Positions 16,070 to 24,282 of a stretch of 30,707 bases of DNA are shown here, in pieces. How positions within the stretch are numbered: the first letter of the stretch is position 1; every line of letters begins with the position of its first letter. The notes under the pieces are model-generated. The model was not told the origin of the DNA and searched no databases. It saw only the letters and a list, made by a program, of their open reading frames with translations. The translations under genes were made by a program, and so were the position numbers. Origin of the DNA: JBKHYJ01 sp046565505 (GTDB lineage: Bacteria; Acidobacteriota; Blastocatellia; UBA7656); NCBI GenBank assembly GCA_046565505.1, contig JBKHYJ010000014.1, forward strand, positions 1 to 30,707, in the 5' to 3' direction.

Positions 16070-19000
16070 ATGCCAGCAAAGAGTCGATTCATTATTAAGA
16101 GGCGGGATAAAGAGGTCGATGACGTCACGCTCGAGAGCGAGGGGCTGACCATAGGCCGGCTCGCGGGCAACGACCTGGTGCTGAACCACCGGGCGGTCTC
16201 CCGCACCCACGCGGGCGTCAAAGAGTTCAACGGCGAATACTGGGTATTCAACCTCTCCGAATCCAATGGCACGGTCGTCAACGGGTGGCTCGTCGAAAGG
16301 ACGCCGCTCTTAGATAACGACGTCATTCAGATAGGGCCGTATTCGCTGCTGGCCAATTACATTCAGGGCGCGCTCTCGCTGACGGTCCAGATGGACGTGG
16401 AGGTGCGACCGCTCGAAGGCGGCTCGACGAGGTTCCTGTCGGAAAGCGACGCCGACAAGACTGTCATGGTGCAGGTGGCGGCGGGCGTGAAGAAACAGGA
16501 GGTCGCCCCGAGCGGGACCAAGAGGTTCCAGAGGCAGCAAGGCACGGGGCTGCTGGCCGACATGTCGCCCGCGCTCGACGAGCAGGCGCTGAGCGTCTTC
16601 TGGGAGAAGCGGAAGAGGGAGGCGGGGAAAATCGCGCCGCTTACGATGTTGCACCCTACGGGCAATAAGAAGGTGGGGAAGGCGCAGTGGAACTGGCGGC
16701 CGTCGCTCGACCTCAGGCGCGTGTGGCGCAAGTCTTACTTCTACTGGGGCGCGGGGCTTGTGGCGCTGCTGTCGGCCGCGTCGGCGCTCATATACGCCGA
16801 CGCTTATTCGCCCGGGGAACTGTCGTCCGCGCATGCTTCGTCGGAGGCGTCCGGGCGTCAGATCGCGTTGAAAGCTAATCAGAATTCCTGCTCGAACTGC
16901 CACGGCGTCAGCGAAGGCATGCAGGACAAGTGCATCTCATGTCACTCGACGGCGGCATTCAACCCCATTTTGTTCGACGCGCACGCCCGCGAAAACATCG
17001 GCTGCACGGGGTGTCACACGGAGCACCGCGGCGCGAAAGTCGAGCTGGGGCTTAACAGCAACGCCCTGTGCGCGAATTGCCACAGCGGCACGTACACCAT
17101 CAAGACGGGCGAGAAGGCCGGCGGCGTACTGCCCGTCGCGCACGGCGGCACGATAGGCTACCCCGTCAAGGACGGCAAGTGGTCCTGGTTTCTCGACGCC
17201 AATCAATTGAGGGTCAGGGGGCTCCCGGAGAGCTGGGCCGGCGTGGGCTGGGACTCTAACCGCCAATTTCATGCCATCCACCAGATGGGCAGGATGAACG
17301 GCCGCATGAGCTGTAAAGACTGCCACACGGCGGGCACACGCGCCGACGCCGTGTTCCGCGAGTCGGCCCGCGCCGAGTGCTCCAAGTGCCATAACCTCGT
17401 GGCGGGCTCGGAAGGGGCGGAGCGCGTGCAGGCGAACTGCTACACCTGCCACCGCCAGCATGGCAGGAGCGAAGACCTGGTGGCGCTGGTCGCGGAAGGT
17501 AAGGACGAGAAAAGGCTCAAGGATTATTTCGCGAAGCTCGACAGCGGCACGGGCGACGGCAAGGACAGGCTCGCCACCGCGCGCCTTTTTTCCGGGTCGG
17601 GCGGCGCGGACAAAATCAGGCAAGACAAGGACACGCTCGTGACGACGGCGCTGGCGTCGATAGGCGGGCTCCCGTGGTACGGGTGGGCCGCGCTCGCGGG
17701 CGTCCTGCCGGTCGCGGGGCTGGCCGTCATGGCCGCAGGCACCGTCCGCCGCAAGCGGCTCCTCTACGACGCCGGCGCGGACGTAAAAACGAACGACAGG
17801 GAAGTGTCGAAGGCGCTCGCGGGGGCCTTCGACATCGAGAAGCTGAAGGAGGAAGAGGCGCCCTACCCGCACCCCGTGATCAATTCGCTCACCTGCATCG
17901 GCTGTCATGCGTGCGTAGAGGCCTGCCCGCATGACGTGCTCGCGATAGTCAACGGGATATCGACCCCCATAAACCCCGACCAGTGCATGGAGGACACGAG
18001 CTGCCAGGTCGAGTGCCCCACTAATCCGAAATCCTGCGTCGTCATCAACACCAAGAAGGTCATCCCGCTCAGGAAGGTCCCGGCCAGGGACCAGCGGTTT
18101 AAGACCAACGTGGAAGGCGTCTACCTGATCGGCGATGTCTCAGGCGTCCCGCTAATCAAGAACGCCATCAACGAAGGCGGGGCGGTGATAGATAACATCG
18201 TCGAAGACATACAGCGCGAAGGCCCCAACGGCAAAGCCGAATACGACGTGGCCGTCGTGGGCATCGGCCCGGCCGGGCTGTCGGCCGCGGTCTTAGCCAA
18301 ACAGAGGGGCCTGAAATACATCGCCCTCGAACAGGACAAGATAGTGGCGACCATTCAGCAGGTATACCCGGCCGGCAAGTACGTCTTCTTCAAGCCGGAC
18401 ACGGTTGACACGAAGGGCGGGATACCGCTGCCGGGCGCGGGCGACTCGAAAGAGAATATGCTCAAGGGCTGGTTCGACGCGATGATGGCTAACGGCGTCA
18501 CGGTCAACGAGGAGGAGAGCTGTAAAGACATAAAGCAGGAGGACGGCGTGTTCCGCGTGATAACGGAGAAGGGCAAGGCCAAGGAGAAGGCCGCCTACAC
18601 CGCGCGCAAGATAATCATAGCGATAGGCAACCGCGGCACCCCTATGAAGCTCCGCGTGCCGGGCGAGGATTTGAAGACCATGATGACGCCGCCGCCGCAG
18701 GTGCCTAAGTACTGCCCGAGGTGCGGGTCGGGCCGAAAAGGGAAGCAGATGTTCTGCGTGGTCTGCGGCACCCCTTACCCCGTGAAGACGCAGCCGCCTT
18801 ACGAGACGGGCAAGGTCCAGTTCAAGCTCTCGGACCCGGACGATTACGTCGAGAAGAAGTGTATAGTCGTCGGGGCCGGCAACTCCGCCATAGAGGCCGC
18901 CGTAGACCTGGCCGGGCTGAAGCGCGAGGGCGACAAGATCACTTTCACGCGCAACAACGACGTGACGCTCATCGTGCGCAGCGACTTCAAGGGCGACCTC

Positions 19001-19222
19001 AAGCTCGGCAACAAGATGAACGTTTACGACTGCATCGACGCGGGGAAGATCAAAGTCTTTTTCAGGGCCGAGATCAAAGAGATCAAAGAGAACGAAGTCG
19101 TCATCATGGACGTGAGGTCGAAGGAAGAGAAGGCGCGCGTCCCGAACGATTTCGTCTTCGCGCTGATCGGCGGCGAAAAGCCTACAAAATTCCTGGAGGC
19201 CATAGGGATAAAGGTCGGGTAA
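16070..19222 (+). CDS. FHA / heptaheme c / ferredoxin / FAD-NAD(P) transmembrane oxidoreductase
   Basis: 1050 aa. An FHA domain (about 5-100: Gly29-Arg30, SRTH 44-47, NGT 66-68) should bind phosphothreonine in the cytoplasm. TM1 is about 222-243. Seven CXXCH sites (274, 288, 312, 334, 415, 437, 457) lie in the periplasmic loop; TM2 is about 536-558. On return to the cytoplasm come ferredoxin cysteines 609/612/615/619 and 639/645/649/656, then a thioredoxin-reductase-like flavoprotein: GVYLIGDVSG (683-692), GIGPAG (731-736), a zinc-ribbon-like CPRC/CVVC (882-899) and GAGNSA (935-940). The GD motif precedes the first Rossmann motif, whereas in the family it is C-terminal, so the domain looks circularly permuted. 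It could exchange electrons between NAD(P)H and periplasmic hemes. It starts 37 nt after the cytochrome b gene and is probably its partner. Confidence 0.88.
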   Translation: MPAKSRFIIKRRDKEVDDVTLESEGLTIGRLAGNDLVLNHRAVSRTHAGVKEFNGEYWVFNLSESNGTVVNGWLVERTPLLDNDVIQIGPYSLLANYIQGALSLTVQMDVEVRPLEGGSTRFLSESDADKTVMVQVAAGVKKQEVAPSGTKRFQRQQGTGLLADMSPALDEQALSVFWEKRKREAGKIAPLTMLHPTGNKKVGKAQWNWRPSLDLRRVWRKSYFYWGAGLVALLSAASALIYADAYSPGELSSAHASSEASGRQIALKANQNSCSNCHGVSEGMQDKCISCHSTAAFNPILFDAHARENIGCTGCHTEHRGAKVELGLNSNALCANCHSGTYTIKTGEKAGGVLPVAHGGTIGYPVKDGKWSWFLDANQLRVRGLPESWAGVGWDSNRQFHAIHQMGRMNGRMSCKDCHTAGTRADAVFRESARAECSKCHNLVAGSEGAERVQANCYTCHRQHGRSEDLVALVAEGKDEKRLKDYFAKLDSGTGDGKDRLATARLFSGSGGADKIRQDKDTLVTTALASIGGLPWYGWAALAGVLPVAGLAVMAAGTVRRKRLLYDAGADVKTNDREVSKALAGAFDIEKLKEEEAPYPHPVINSLTCIGCHACVEACPHDVLAIVNGISTPINPDQCMEDTSCQVECPTNPKSCVVINTKKVIPLRKVPARDQRFKTNVEGVYLIGDVSGVPLIKNAINEGGAVIDNIVEDIQREGPNGKAEYDVAVVGIGPAGLSAAVLAKQRGLKYIALEQDKIVATIQQVYPAGKYVFFKPDTVDTKGGIPLPGAGDSKENMLKGWFDAMMANGVTVNEEESCKDIKQEDGVFRVITEKGKAKEKAAYTARKIIIAIGNRGTPMKLRVPGEDLKTMMTPPPQVPKYCPRCGSGRKGKQMFCVVCGTPYPVKTQPPYETGKVQFKLSDPDDYVEKKCIVVGAGNSAIEAAVDLAGLKREGDKITFTRNNDVTLIVRSDFKGDLKLGNKMNVYDCIDAGKIKVFFRAEIKEIKENEVVIMDVRSKEEKARVPNDFVFALIGGEKPTKFLEAIGIKVG

Positions 19223-19257
19223 GTGAAGGGCCGCGCCATGTCCGGGCCCGGACGCCC

Positions 19258-19280
19258 GCCGCCCGATCCTCCCGGGCGGC
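19258..19280. terminator. hairpin after the cytochrome operon
   Basis: A perfect 8-bp GC stem (19258-19265 with 19273-19280) with a 7-nt loop is followed by TTT, 36 nt after the stop of the FHA-heptaheme gene. The T-run is short, so on its own it is a moderate terminator. Confidence 0.5.
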
Positions 19281-19300
19281 TTTCAGCCTCGCGCCGAATG

Positions 19301-19341
19301 GCGGCGGGGAGGCGTTGGCCGTATAAACGCCTCCCCGCCGC
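19301..19341. terminator. strong hairpin between convergent genes
   Basis: Sixteen perfectly paired bases (19301-19316 with 19326-19341) around a 9-nt loop are followed by TTT on the + strand. It lies between the end of the cytochrome block (19222) and the convergent subtilase stop (19370), so it can end both transcripts. It is the second of two stacked hairpins in this 147-nt gap. Confidence 0.7.
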
Positions 19342-19369
19342 TTTAGCCCGGCCGGCGACGAGCCAGCCT

Positions 19370-21145
19370 TTACGGATAGACGTAGCACTGGACTTTCTCA
19401 TAGACGTATCCTTGATTCAAATCCAGGTCGTTGAGGTTGATGGTGTAAAGGTGATCGCCCACCGTCGCATTCCAGAAGCGATAGAGCGGCACCGTCCCCG
19501 CTTGAGGCGAAGGGTAAACGTACCCCTGGATCCACTCGTATGCGTACCCCTGGGCGCCCGCGCCTAACTCATTATAGTCCGTGGTGTAGAAGTGGTCCCC
19601 CGTCGTCGAGTTGTAGTAGCGGTAGAGCGCGACGGAGCCCGACTGCTGCTGCGAGAAGATGCTGCACTCGCGCCAGTAGAAATTATAGCCGAGCGAGCCG
19701 AACCCCAGCTCGTTGAAGTTCGTCGTGAAGAAGTGGTCGGTGACCCCGGGGCTGTAGTAGCGGTAGAAAGGGACCGACCACGACGGGGCTTGAGGGCTCA
19801 TGTTGAAGTTCGAGTAAATCATATCGGGCCGCGACCCCGCGCCGGCGTTCTGCACGACGCCTTTGGTGCTGTTGTCGAGTATCCTTTGGCTGACGCTGTA
19901 AGGAGAGTCGTATCGGTTTGATTGTAAATACATCGCGGCGACTCCAGTGACGTGCGGCGTCGCCATAGACGTTCCGTACAGCGAATAAGTAGCGTTAGGG
20001 TCGTAGACATTGGTGTTGTTCACGTCGGGGAAGGGGTAAGCCGAGAGAATGGACACGTTAGGGTTGCCGAAAACCGCGCCGCCCCCGGGCGCAAAAACAT
20101 CTACGCCCGCGCCGAAGTTCGCGTAACCGGGCCGGGTATCCGACCTGTCGGTCGCGCTGACGGTGATCGCTTCGGCGACGCGGGCGGGCGATACGTCCGC
20201 CACGTCTCTCTCCACCTGGTCCCTTCCTGTGCCATTACCTGCGCCGACTACGCACAACACGCCCCTCGCGATGAGGTTTCTGACGGCCTGGTCTACGTTC
20301 GGGTCGGCCGGGAATACCTCCAGGCTCATATTGGCGACCGCCGGCTTGATATGATTACTTATCAGCCAATTCAGCCCGGCCAGCAACTCTGTGCCGAACG
20401 TCCCATTACAGCCTACTACGCGGACCGAGTAAAGATTGACCGACTTCGCCACCCCATAAGTGGCCCCGCCTATGATGCCCGCCACGTGCGTGCCATGCCC
20501 ATTGCAGTCTTGGCCCCGGTCCCCGGCAGGGTTGTCAGTGTCGGTCGGAGTCGCCGGGTTATTGTCGTCATCAACCGCGTCAAAAGCCGCGGCGGCCCGC
20601 CCGCCGAACTGAGTGTGGCTCCTGTAGATGCCCGTGTCCACGACGTAGACGTTAACGCCCGATCCCGTGTTGCCGTAATTGTACTGGTGAGTCGTGGAGA
20701 AGGGATCGACCGCGCCGCGCTGGTCTATGCGGTTGAGGTTCCATGTGGCGTTGGACTGTGTAGTCGTGAGGGAGAATTCATAATTCTCGGTCACGTTATC
20801 AACCAGGGGGTTGTGGCTGATAGCGACCGCCGAAGTCTCGGGCAGGCGGACCGCGAAGCCCTTGAGGACATCTTCGTAGATGAAGAGGACCGTGCCCCTG
20901 TGAACTCGGGCTAATTCGTTAGCCAGAGGGACGACCTCGTCTTTTGGGACCTCGTCTTTGAATACGACGATGTATTCGCCCGGGACCCTGTCGGGCCGCC
21001 TTCGGAAATTCGCCGGCGTCTCTTCTGAGTTGCCTTGCCCCCGCACGGGCATGGTCGGGACGATGAATGCCGCAAAGACTAGGAGCAGTACCAGGCACTT
21101 TGCGATAGCCTTTGTGCCTACCTTTAAATGAACTGGGTTGAACAT
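19370..21145 (-). CDS. secreted subtilisin-family (S8) serine protease with DUF5648-like C-terminal repeats
   Basis: 591 aa with a signal peptide (about 1-37). Residues about 55-125 are an I9-type propeptide (GEYIVVFKDEVP...) that normally assists folding and is cleaved off. The catalytic domain (about 135-445) has the full triad: Asp170 (VYVVDTGI), His217 (NGHGTHVAG), Ser393 (GTSMATPH), with oxyanion Asn304; it is closest in layout to proteinase K-type subtilases. The C-terminal ~135 residues contain three tandem repeats of about 45 residues with the pattern [LF]YRYY/F-x(5-6)-DHFYTT-N-x-L, matching the DUF5648 type of extracellular repeat. Likely an extracellular protease in nutrient scavenging or protein turnover; substrate unknown. 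It stands alone on this strand between terminators and its own long leader. Confidence 0.93.
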   Translation of the reverse strand: MFNPVHLKVGTKAIAKCLVLLLVFAAFIVPTMPVRGQGNSEETPANFRRRPDRVPGEYIVVFKDEVPKDEVVPLANELARVHRGTVLFIYEDVLKGFAVRLPETSAVAISHNPLVDNVTENYEFSLTTTQSNATWNLNRIDQRGAVDPFSTTHQYNYGNTGSGVNVYVVDTGIYRSHTQFGGRAAAAFDAVDDDNNPATPTDTDNPAGDRGQDCNGHGTHVAGIIGGATYGVAKSVNLYSVRVVGCNGTFGTELLAGLNWLISNHIKPAVANMSLEVFPADPNVDQAVRNLIARGVLCVVGAGNGTGRDQVERDVADVSPARVAEAITVSATDRSDTRPGYANFGAGVDVFAPGGGAVFGNPNVSILSAYPFPDVNNTNVYDPNATYSLYGTSMATPHVTGVAAMYLQSNRYDSPYSVSQRILDNSTKGVVQNAGAGSRPDMIYSNFNMSPQAPSWSVPFYRYYSPGVTDHFFTTNFNELGFGSLGYNFYWRECSIFSQQQSGSVALYRYYNSTTGDHFYTTDYNELGAGAQGYAYEWIQGYVYPSPQAGTVPLYRFWNATVGDHLYTINLNDLDLNQGYVYEKVQCYVYP

Positions 21146-21541
21146 GAAATGAACTCCTTTGATTATTATTGAGTGATTTCAGACGTCACGAGGGTTTTCA
21201 CCCGGCCCGATCCCCGGCGTCCGCCGACACGCATGCCGGCCCCGAGGAGTCGGTCGTGACTCCGCGAAGTTTTAACGAGAATTAAACGGACGTTATTCCA
21301 GAGTCCGTCTGCTTCTCATGCGGAAATCTGAGATGAGGCAACGGGCGAGGCGGAATCACTCGCGTCAGCTTTCCAACCTGTGAGCCTGTTTAGCTGCTCG
21401 ATTCCCACTAATCTCGCGCCGGACATGGGCCCGCAAATCGTCAGGCCATACGGCGCGCAGGAAATGTGCCAGGTATCTGTAGGGCTTTGTTTGAGCGGTT
21501 ATCTTTGATTGATTTTCACTTTACCCCGGCTCGTCATTTAG
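21146..21541 (-). other. long, possibly structured leader of the subtilase transcript
   Basis: About 395 nt lie between the predicted transcription start near 21541 and the subtilase start codon; I find no supported ORF in it. Several short inverted repeats are visible: 21246-21251 with 21258-21263 (6 bp), 21286-21291 with 21303-21308 (6 bp), and a nested pair 21352-21357 with 21400-21405 enclosing 21366-21370 with 21392-21396. No known riboswitch consensus was recognised. It may be a regulatory leader, an sRNA, or plain spacer. Confidence 0.35.
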
Positions 21542-21547
21542 TAATTT

Positions 21548-21577
21548 AGTATACATTATCAGTTTCAACCATGTCAA
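21548..21577 (-). promoter_or_regulatory. strong sigma-70-like promoter, leftward
   Basis: The minus strand has a perfect -35 TTGACA (21577-21572), an 18-nt spacer and -10 TATACT (21553-21548, five of six). The predicted start is near 21541, reading toward the subtilase at 21145. This is one of the two best promoter matches in the window; the surrounding 60 nt are AT-rich compared with the flanks. Confidence 0.7.
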
Positions 21578-21695
21578 CAGGCGCGGGTCGGTCGGTGTGA
21601 GAAAGAGCGCGCGCGGCCGAGCGCCGACGAGCGGCCTGCCGGGCGGGCGGGCGAAAGGCTGAGGCGCGGGGCAGGGCGTTGCCGCTGTTCGGGCT

Positions 21696-21722
21696 TTGCT
21701 GCCGGCGCGGCGGTGATATAGT
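21696..21722 (+). promoter_or_regulatory. weak candidate promoter for the phosphodiesterase-cyclase pair
   Basis: TTGCTG (21696-21701) and TATAGT (21717-21722) are separated by 15 nt, shorter than the preferred 17. This would start transcription about 35 nt before the phosphodiesterase. The position is sensible but the match is weak. Confidence 0.25.
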
Positions 21723-21762
21723 ATTGCCGTGCGTCGCAGGTTTTCTGATCGGAGGAGAGGGC

Positions 21763-22533
21763 TTGAGGATCAAGCTTCTGCCAAGCACGGCCGGGTGGGA
21801 ATCGCAGTTCCAATCCCTGACTTCTTTCCTGATTGACGATCGGCTGGCGATCGACTGTGGCAGCCTCGGCTTCGCGCTCGCGCCCGACCAGATAGGCGCC
21901 ATCCGCCACATAGTCGTCACGCATGCCCACAGCGACCACACCGCGTCGCTGCCGATATACGTGGCCGAGGCGTTCACGACCCTCGACGCCTCCATAAACG
22001 TTTACGCCGGCGCCGAAGTCGTCTCCGCGCTCAGGCGGTTCGTTTTCAACGACCAGATATGGCCGGACTTCGAGAAGATCCTGCTCGCGGGCGACAGAGG
22101 CCCGACTATGCAGTTCAAGGTCATAGAGATGCGAAAGCCCGTCAGCATCGCCGGGCTCACGGTCACCCCCATCCCCGTCAGCCACACCGTGCCGACGGCC
22201 GGCATGGTGGTCGAGGACGAGGGGGCCGCCGTCGTCTTTACCTCAGACACCTACAGCACCGACGAGATATGGGAGGCGGCGCGCGGGGTCGAAAAGCTGA
22301 AGGCGGTCTTCGTCGATGTGTCTTACCCGGACGAGCTTGCCGATCTCGCCGCCGCCTCAAAGCACCTGACGCCGAGCCTGCTCGCGGGGGAGTTGAAGAA
22401 GCTGGACCGAGAGGTCGAAATATACGCCGTGCACATCAAGCCCAGCAACCGCGACGAGGTGGTGCGCCAGATCGGCCTGCTCGACAACGGCCTTATCTCA
22501 ATCGGCGAGATCAATCGCGTGTATGAGTGGTAG
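21763..22533 (+). CDS. metallo-beta-lactamase-fold hydrolase, probable class-II-like cyclic nucleotide phosphodiesterase
   Basis: 256 aa, cytoplasmic. The start is taken as TTG 21763, because GGAGG (21751-21755) sits 7 nt upstream and homology-like sequence begins at RIKLLPSTAG; the longer frame from 21679 has no such site. The metal site is HAHSDH (54-59), with His141, Asp162 and His224 as further ligands. The segment FNDQIWPDF (95-103) between the first and second metal motifs resembles class II cAMP phosphodiesterases (yeast PDE1, CpdP). It is followed 69 nt later by an adenylate cyclase and lies near three cyclic-nucleotide-binding proteins, which supports a role in breaking down cAMP or cGMP. 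Other MBL-fold activities (RNase Z-like, lactonase) cannot be excluded. Confidence 0.78.
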   Translation: MRIKLLPSTAGWESQFQSLTSFLIDDRLAIDCGSLGFALAPDQIGAIRHIVVTHAHSDHTASLPIYVAEAFTTLDASINVYAGAEVVSALRRFVFNDQIWPDFEKILLAGDRGPTMQFKVIEMRKPVSIAGLTVTPIPVSHTVPTAGMVVEDEGAAVVFTSDTYSTDEIWEAARGVEKLKAVFVDVSYPDELADLAAASKHLTPSLLAGELKKLDREVEIYAVHIKPSNRDEVVRQIGLLDNGLISIGEINRVYEW

Positions 22534-22545
22534 CGGGACTGTCGC

Positions 22546-22567
22546 GGCCGCGCCGCGCGGCGCGGCC
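22546..22567. other. GC-rich hairpin between phosphodiesterase and cyclase genes
   Basis: A perfect 9-bp stem (22546-22554 with 22559-22567) with the 4-nt loop GCGC lies just after the phosphodiesterase stop. There is no T-run, so full termination is unlikely. It may set the ratio of phosphodiesterase to cyclase by partial termination or by RNA processing. Confidence 0.45.
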
Positions 22568-22602
22568 CGTGCGTTACAGTAGTTCAGGTTGAATTCAGTG
22601 AT

Positions 22603-24282
22603 ATGGCTTCAAAGCTTGTTGTAAAGAATACGGAAACGGACAGCTCGTTCGAGTTCGAGCTGACGAGCGAGCGGACGCGCGTGGGCAGGGCCGACGACCG
22701 CAACGACCTAGTGCTCGACGACGGCCAAGTGTCGCGCGAGCATGCGGTGATTAAAAGGGTGCGAAACTCTTTCATGCTCGTGGACCTCGACAGCGCGAAC
22801 GGGACTTTCATAGGCGGCCAGCGCGTCAAAGAGCGCGTGCTGGCGGACGGCGACTCGATCAGAATCGGCAAATACGCGCTCGAATTCAAGGCGCAGGACG
22901 GCTCGCTGTCGGTCTCCTACCACGACCAGAAGATAAGCGAGACCGTGATGCTGCGGACGCCGGGCGAGATCGCTGCCGTCATACCGCAGATAGACACCTC
23001 GTCGCTCTCGAAGTGGCTGTCGCCCGCCGACCCCAACTCGCGCGCGGTGCTGGCCTACATAGAGGTGCTGAGGAAGAAGGCGGACACGCTCTCGCGGCTT
23101 TACGAGTTGAATCAAATGCTCGGGTCAGACTTTTCGCTCGAAGCGATCTTCAAGAAAGTCAGCGAGATGGTCTTCCGGCTCACCCCCGCCGACCGCTTCC
23201 TGGTCCTGTTGAAAGACGCCGACACGGGCGCCATCTCCACGGAGGCGGCCGAATTCAGATACCCGCAGAAGTCCGGCCGCGAGATCGCCATCAGCAGGAC
23301 CGTAGTGAGCCGCGTCATGTCCGAGCGCGTATCGCTGCTCTCGTTCGACACGCAGAGCGACGCCCGGCTGGCCGAGGCCAAGTCCATCCTGTTGCAGAAC
23401 ATCCGCTCCGTCATGTGCGCGCCGCTGGTCGGCAAGTCCGGCGTGCTCGGGGCGATTTACGTCGATTGCCAGGAGCGTGCCAAGATACTCAAGGAAGACG
23501 ACCTCGAATTGCTGAACGCCGTGGCGGCCGAGGCGTCAATCGCCGTCGATAACGCCATAACCCACAAGCGGCTCGTCAGGGAAGAGCTGGCGAGGGCGAA
23601 GTACCGCCGCTTCATGCCGCCGCACGTCGTTGACGAGATACTGGCGAACCCCAACACGCTCAACCTCGGCGGCACCAACTCCTGCGTCACGTCGCTGTTT
23701 TCCGACATACGGAATTTCACGACGATGGCCGAGACGCTGTCGCCGCAGGAGGCCGTCCAGATCCTCAACGAATACTTCTCCGACATGACCCCGATCATCT
23801 TCGAGCACTCGGGCCTGCTCGACAAGTACATGGGCGATGGCCTGATGGCGCTGTTCGGGGTCCCCTACGCGTGCGAGGACGCGGCGGCCAACGCCGTGTC
23901 GGCGGCCATCGCCATGCAGCGCCGCATGGAGAGCGTCAACAGCGACCTCAGGGCGATAGGGCTCTCGGAGATCGCCATAGGCATCGGCATAAACACGGGT
24001 ATGGTCACCGTGGGATACATCGGCTCCGAGGAGCGCACCGATTACACAGCGATAGGCGACCCCGTCAACCTCGCCGCCAGGCTCGAAAAGCAGGCGCAGG
24101 GGTGGCAGATAATAATCAGCGGGCCCACGCGCGAAGCCCTCGGCGACCGATTCCCCGTGAGGCCCTGCGGCAACATAATCGTCAAAGGGAGAAAGGAGCC
24201 CGTGCGAATTTACGAGGTGTTGTGGAGGGAGGCGAAAGCGCCGCCGTCAACTCAGGCTGAAAAAGCGCTTGATGCGCCGTAG
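22603..24282 (+). CDS. FHA-GAF-class III adenylate cyclase
   Basis: 559 aa, no membrane segment. The FHA domain is about 5-100 (Gly28-Arg29, SREH 44-47, NGT 66-68), a GAF domain about 165-325, and the class III cyclase catalytic domain about 355-545. Both metal aspartates are present (Asp368 in LFSDIRNFT, Asp412 in KYMGDGLMALFG), as are the transition-state Asn489 and Arg493 (VNLAAR). The purine-specifying pair is Lys408 and Thr482, the combination of cyanobacterial CyaC-type adenylate cyclases, so ATP to cAMP is more likely than cGMP. The phosphothreonine-reading FHA and the small-molecule or redox-sensing GAF probably control activity. The ribosome binding site is weak (AGTGA). Its last 36 bp overlap, tail to tail, the channel gene on the other strand. 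Confidence 0.93.
   Translation: MASKLVVKNTETDSSFEFELTSERTRVGRADDRNDLVLDDGQVSREHAVIKRVRNSFMLVDLDSANGTFIGGQRVKERVLADGDSIRIGKYALEFKAQDGSLSVSYHDQKISETVMLRTPGEIAAVIPQIDTSSLSKWLSPADPNSRAVLAYIEVLRKKADTLSRLYELNQMLGSDFSLEAIFKKVSEMVFRLTPADRFLVLLKDADTGAISTEAAEFRYPQKSGREIAISRTVVSRVMSERVSLLSFDTQSDARLAEAKSILLQNIRSVMCAPLVGKSGVLGAIYVDCQERAKILKEDDLELLNAVAAEASIAVDNAITHKRLVREELARAKYRRFMPPHVVDEILANPNTLNLGGTNSCVTSLFSDIRNFTTMAETLSPQEAVQILNEYFSDMTPIIFEHSGLLDKYMGDGLMALFGVPYACEDAAANAVSAAIAMQRRMESVNSDLRAIGLSEIAIGIGINTGMVTVGYIGSEERTDYTAIGDPVNLAARLEKQAQGWQIIISGPTREALGDRFPVRPCGNIIVKGRKEPVRIYEVLWREAKAPPSTQAEKALDAP

Noticed and set aside
17894..17908. CIGCH in the FHA-heptaheme protein as an eighth heme site
   Set aside because: It is part of CIGCHACVEACP, a ferredoxin quartet on the cytoplasmic side, where c-type heme is not attached.
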